Assembly: GCF_000241325.1 (NCBI RefSeq)
Contig: NZ_BAEI01000087.1
Location: 62,001-126,000 of the forward strand
DNA length: 64,000 nucleotides
Direction of reading: 5' to 3'
From: Gordonia polyisoprenivorans NBRC 16320 = JCM 10675
GTDB taxonomy: Bacteria > Actinomycetota > Actinomycetes > Mycobacteriales > Mycobacteriaceae
A program made the translations under genes and the position numbers. The notes beneath the pieces are model-generated. The model was given only the letters and a program-made list of their open reading frames with translations. It made no database searches and was not told where the DNA came from. Shown here piece after piece: positions 62,223 through 64,000 of this stretch. How positions within the stretch are numbered: the first letter of the stretch is position 1; each line of letters starts with the position of its first letter.

Positions 62223-63890
62223 TCAGCCCTGGTCGCGCAATTCCCGCCGAAGGATCTTGCCGGTGACGGTCTTGGGGAGATCCCCGACCACCTCCACCGA
62301 GCGCGGGTACTTGTAGGCGGCCATCTGCTCCTTGCAGAAGGCGATCAGTTCGTCGGGATCGACGGACTGTCCCTCCCGAAGGGACACATAGGCTTTCACG
62401 GTTTCGCCACGATAGTCCTCGGGTACGCCGACCACTGCTGCCTCACGCACCGCCGGATGGGTGTAGAGCACGTCTTCGACCTCACGTGGCCACACCTTGT
62501 AGCCCGAGGCGTTGATCATGTCCTTCTTGCGGTCGACGAGATAGAACCAGCCGTCGGCATCCATGAAGCCAACGTCACCGGTGTGCAGGGCGCCGCCGGG
62601 GATCGACTTCTCGGTGGCCTCCGGCTTGTTCCAGTATCCGGGCACCACCTGTGGGCCCGACGTCACGAACTCGCCGACCTCGCCGACGGCGACGTCGTTG
62701 CCCGCCTCGTCGACGACGCGCACCACCGTGTTGAACACCGGCACACCCACCGACAACGCTCCCGACGCGGGATCGACCGGCGCCCGAACACCCAGCGGCA
62801 CACCGTGAGACGGAGAATTGGTCTCGGTGAGTCCGTAGATGTTGTGGATGTAGGCCCCGAAGACCTGCTCGAGCCGATCACCCATCGCCGGGGCGATGGG
62901 CGCGCCACCGGAGTACAGGATGCGCAGACTCTCGAAGTCGTCGGCGCCGGCACCCGGCGCCGACGCGAGAGCGTTGAATGCGGTGATCGCGGCGACGGTG
63001 AACACCGGGCGGTGTTCGCGGATGGCGTCGAGCATGACCGACGGCTCGAAGCGATGTGCCAGGATCAGTGGTGAGCGGGCGATCATCGCGAACATGACGT
63101 GACCGACCAGTCCGGTGATGTGGAACAGCGGCGCGATACCGAGGATTCCTTCGCCGGGTTTCAGTCCGGTCCAGTCCCGATAGGTTTGCGCGTTGAACGC
63201 CAGATTGCCATGGGTGTTCATGGCGCCCTTGGGATTACCGGTGGTTCCCGAGGTGTAGGCGAGGACGGCCAGATCATCGGGGCCGGGGGAGACTTCGGGG
63301 AGATCACCACCGACGAAGTCGTCGATGATGGTCACCAGATCGAGAGTCCCCTCGGGCCGGGTGCGCTCGAGCTCGGCGAACAACCGGGGATCGCAGCGCG
63401 TCTGGAAGTCCAACGCGGAGCACGTGATCACCGTGTGCACCGACGTCGCCCCCGACTCGATGACCCCCTTGGCGACACCGGTGTAGAGGTCGTCGAGGGT
63501 GAGCAACGCCACGGCACCGGAATCGGTGAGCAGATAGGTGAGCTCGCGGGCCTTGTTCATCGGGTTGATCGCCACGGCGGCGCCGCCGGCCCGCCACGCG
63601 GCGAGGAGTCCGATCACGAACGCCGGATTGTTCTGGACGTACAGACCGAGGCGGTCGCCATCGCCGAAGCCATGCTCGCGCAACGTGACCGCGACGGCAC
63701 GCGAGGCGCGATCGACCTCGGCGAAGGTCAACGACTGATCGAAGTAGATCAGGAAGACGTCGTCGGGATTCTCGGCGACGGCGGCGTCGAACAACGCCAG
63801 GCCCGACGCGTACTCCGTCGTGATGTCACCGGCGGTGCCCGGTGGGTACAGCGACAACCACGGCCGCGCGGCGTAGAGACCCTCGCTCAC
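62223..63890 (-). CDS. Fatty-acid/carboxylate--CoA ligase
   Basis: A 555-aa ANL-superfamily adenylating enzyme: VLAYTSGTTGNPKGAMNTH (P-loop-like), YGLTETNSPSHG, TGDVGFMDADGWFYLVDRKKDMINASGYKVWPREVEDVL, and terminal PKTVTGKILRRELR with the catalytic Lys. Chain specificity is not readable; aromatic or medium-chain acids are possible. GTG 63890 overlaps the upstream cyclase stop, so both are in one operon and probably in one pathway. Confidence 0.93.
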   Translation of the reverse strand: MSEGLYAARPWLSLYPPGTAGDITTEYASGLALFDAAVAENPDDVFLIYFDQSLTFAEVDRASRAVAVTLREHGFGDGDRLGLYVQNNPAFVIGLLAAWRAGGAAVAINPMNKARELTYLLTDSGAVALLTLDDLYTGVAKGVIESGATSVHTVITCSALDFQTRCDPRLFAELERTRPEGTLDLVTIIDDFVGGDLPEVSPGPDDLAVLAYTSGTTGNPKGAMNTHGNLAFNAQTYRDWTGLKPGEGILGIAPLFHITGLVGHVMFAMIARSPLILAHRFEPSVMLDAIREHRPVFTVAAITAFNALASAPGAGADDFESLRILYSGGAPIAPAMGDRLEQVFGAYIHNIYGLTETNSPSHGVPLGVRAPVDPASGALSVGVPVFNTVVRVVDEAGNDVAVGEVGEFVTSGPQVVPGYWNKPEATEKSIPGGALHTGDVGFMDADGWFYLVDRKKDMINASGYKVWPREVEDVLYTHPAVREAAVVGVPEDYRGETVKAYVSLREGQSVDPDELIAFCKEQMAAYKYPRSVEVVGDLPKTVTGKILRRELRDQG

Positions 63891-64000
63891 TTGATCACCA
63901 CCGGGTTGACCGGCGAGCCGGTGGCGTTGTGGATCTTCAACGGTGCTGCGACATAGAAGAACTCGTACACTCCGTCGTCGGCGCAGTCGGCGGCGAGCTT
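63887..64000 (-). CDS. Cyclase family protein, C-terminal fragment
   Basis: Only the last 37 codons are present: KLAADCADDGVYEFFYVAAP..., ending SPVNPVVIK. This matches the C-terminus of metal-dependent cyclase/kynurenine formamidase-like proteins (PF04199). The gene continues beyond the window end. Its GTGA overlap with the CoA ligase suggests a shared aromatic or keto-acid pathway. Confidence 0.7.
   Translation of the reverse strand, partial: KLAADCADDGVYEFFYVAAPLKIHNATGSPVNPVVIK

Overview
The window is a high-GC actinobacterial chromosome segment, most likely from a mycolic-acid-containing genus such as Gordonia. This is inferred from content, not from a database search. Supporting features are a secreted antigen-85/mycolyltransferase-like esterase, rhamnose (RmlABC) genes, ergothioneine genes, a DUF222 HNH protein, IdeR-like iron boxes and many leaderless or GTGA/ATGA-overlapping genes. 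From recalled gene order, two blocks match the Mycobacterium tuberculosis Rv0422c-Rv0438c neighbourhood: thiD-thiC (11-13.7 kb); GNAT-def-DUF3263-LytR_C-sodC-ybdK-like (20.3-25 kb) and CDC48-like ATPase-pssA-psd-moeA (37.6-44.4 kb). The stretches between these blocks are accessory.

Layout. 0-5 kb: divergent rmlB / rmlA-rmlC, a short M1 peptidase, DoxX, TPR-like and DUF5709 proteins. 5-9 kb: a Clp_N/helix-turn-helix gene with a double palindromic operator built into its promoter, then egtB-egtD without egtC, and an LLM oxidoreductase. 9-14.5 kb: small membrane protein, HAD phosphatase, VOC protein, thiCD under a TPP riboswitch (thiC carries an apparent 1-nt frameshift), and a GNAT protein whose 3' end is expanded into five 24-bp repeats. 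14.5-16.3 kb: a decayed IS481-type element and a divergent pair of winged-helix regulators around a 35-bp palindrome. 16.3-19.2 kb: iron uptake genes (siderophore-interacting protein, MTB12-like protein, ferric-siderophore binding lipoprotein) with two IdeR-like boxes. 19.2-25 kb: def-GNAT-guanyl RNase-barstar operon, divergent from DUF3263-LytR_C-sodC-carboxylate-amine ligase.

25-27.4 kb: epoxide hydrolase and divergent TetR gene with paired operators. 27.6-34.2 kb: a complete, tightly overlapping Mrp Na+/H+ antiporter operon (A/B fusion, C-G). 34.3-37.5 kb: small lipoprotein, Gly-rich membrane protein, and the wreck of a probable hydroxyproline/keto-sugar-acid catabolic pair (a FAD/[2Fe-2S] dehydrogenase with an internal deletion and a frameshifted aldehyde dehydrogenase). 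37.6-45.3 kb: ATPase, phosphatidylethanolamine synthesis (pssA-psd), HNH protein, moeA, second HAD phosphatase. 45-53.5 kb: SRPBCC and DUF350 proteins, two acyl-CoA dehydrogenases with an MFS exporter and divergent TetR, mycolyltransferase-like esterase, amidase, a nucleotidyltransferase fragment.

53.5-61.4 kb: HIT protein and two sodium:solute (acetate-type) symporters, each with a DUF485 partner, on either side of an M19 dipeptidase. The second symporter sits in one operon with a LytS/LytTR two-component system. 61.4-64 kb: LppU-like lipoprotein, inverted repeat cluster, acyl-CoA ligase and the end of a cyclase-family gene.

The most useful leads are the autoregulatory-looking Clp_N/HTH operator-promoter, the membrane-anchored guanyl RNase/barstar pair placed where xthA is expected by synteny, a repeat element shared between an intergenic fold-back and the linker of the CDC48-like ATPase, gene-end tandem repeats, and two apparent single-base frameshifts that need read-level checking.
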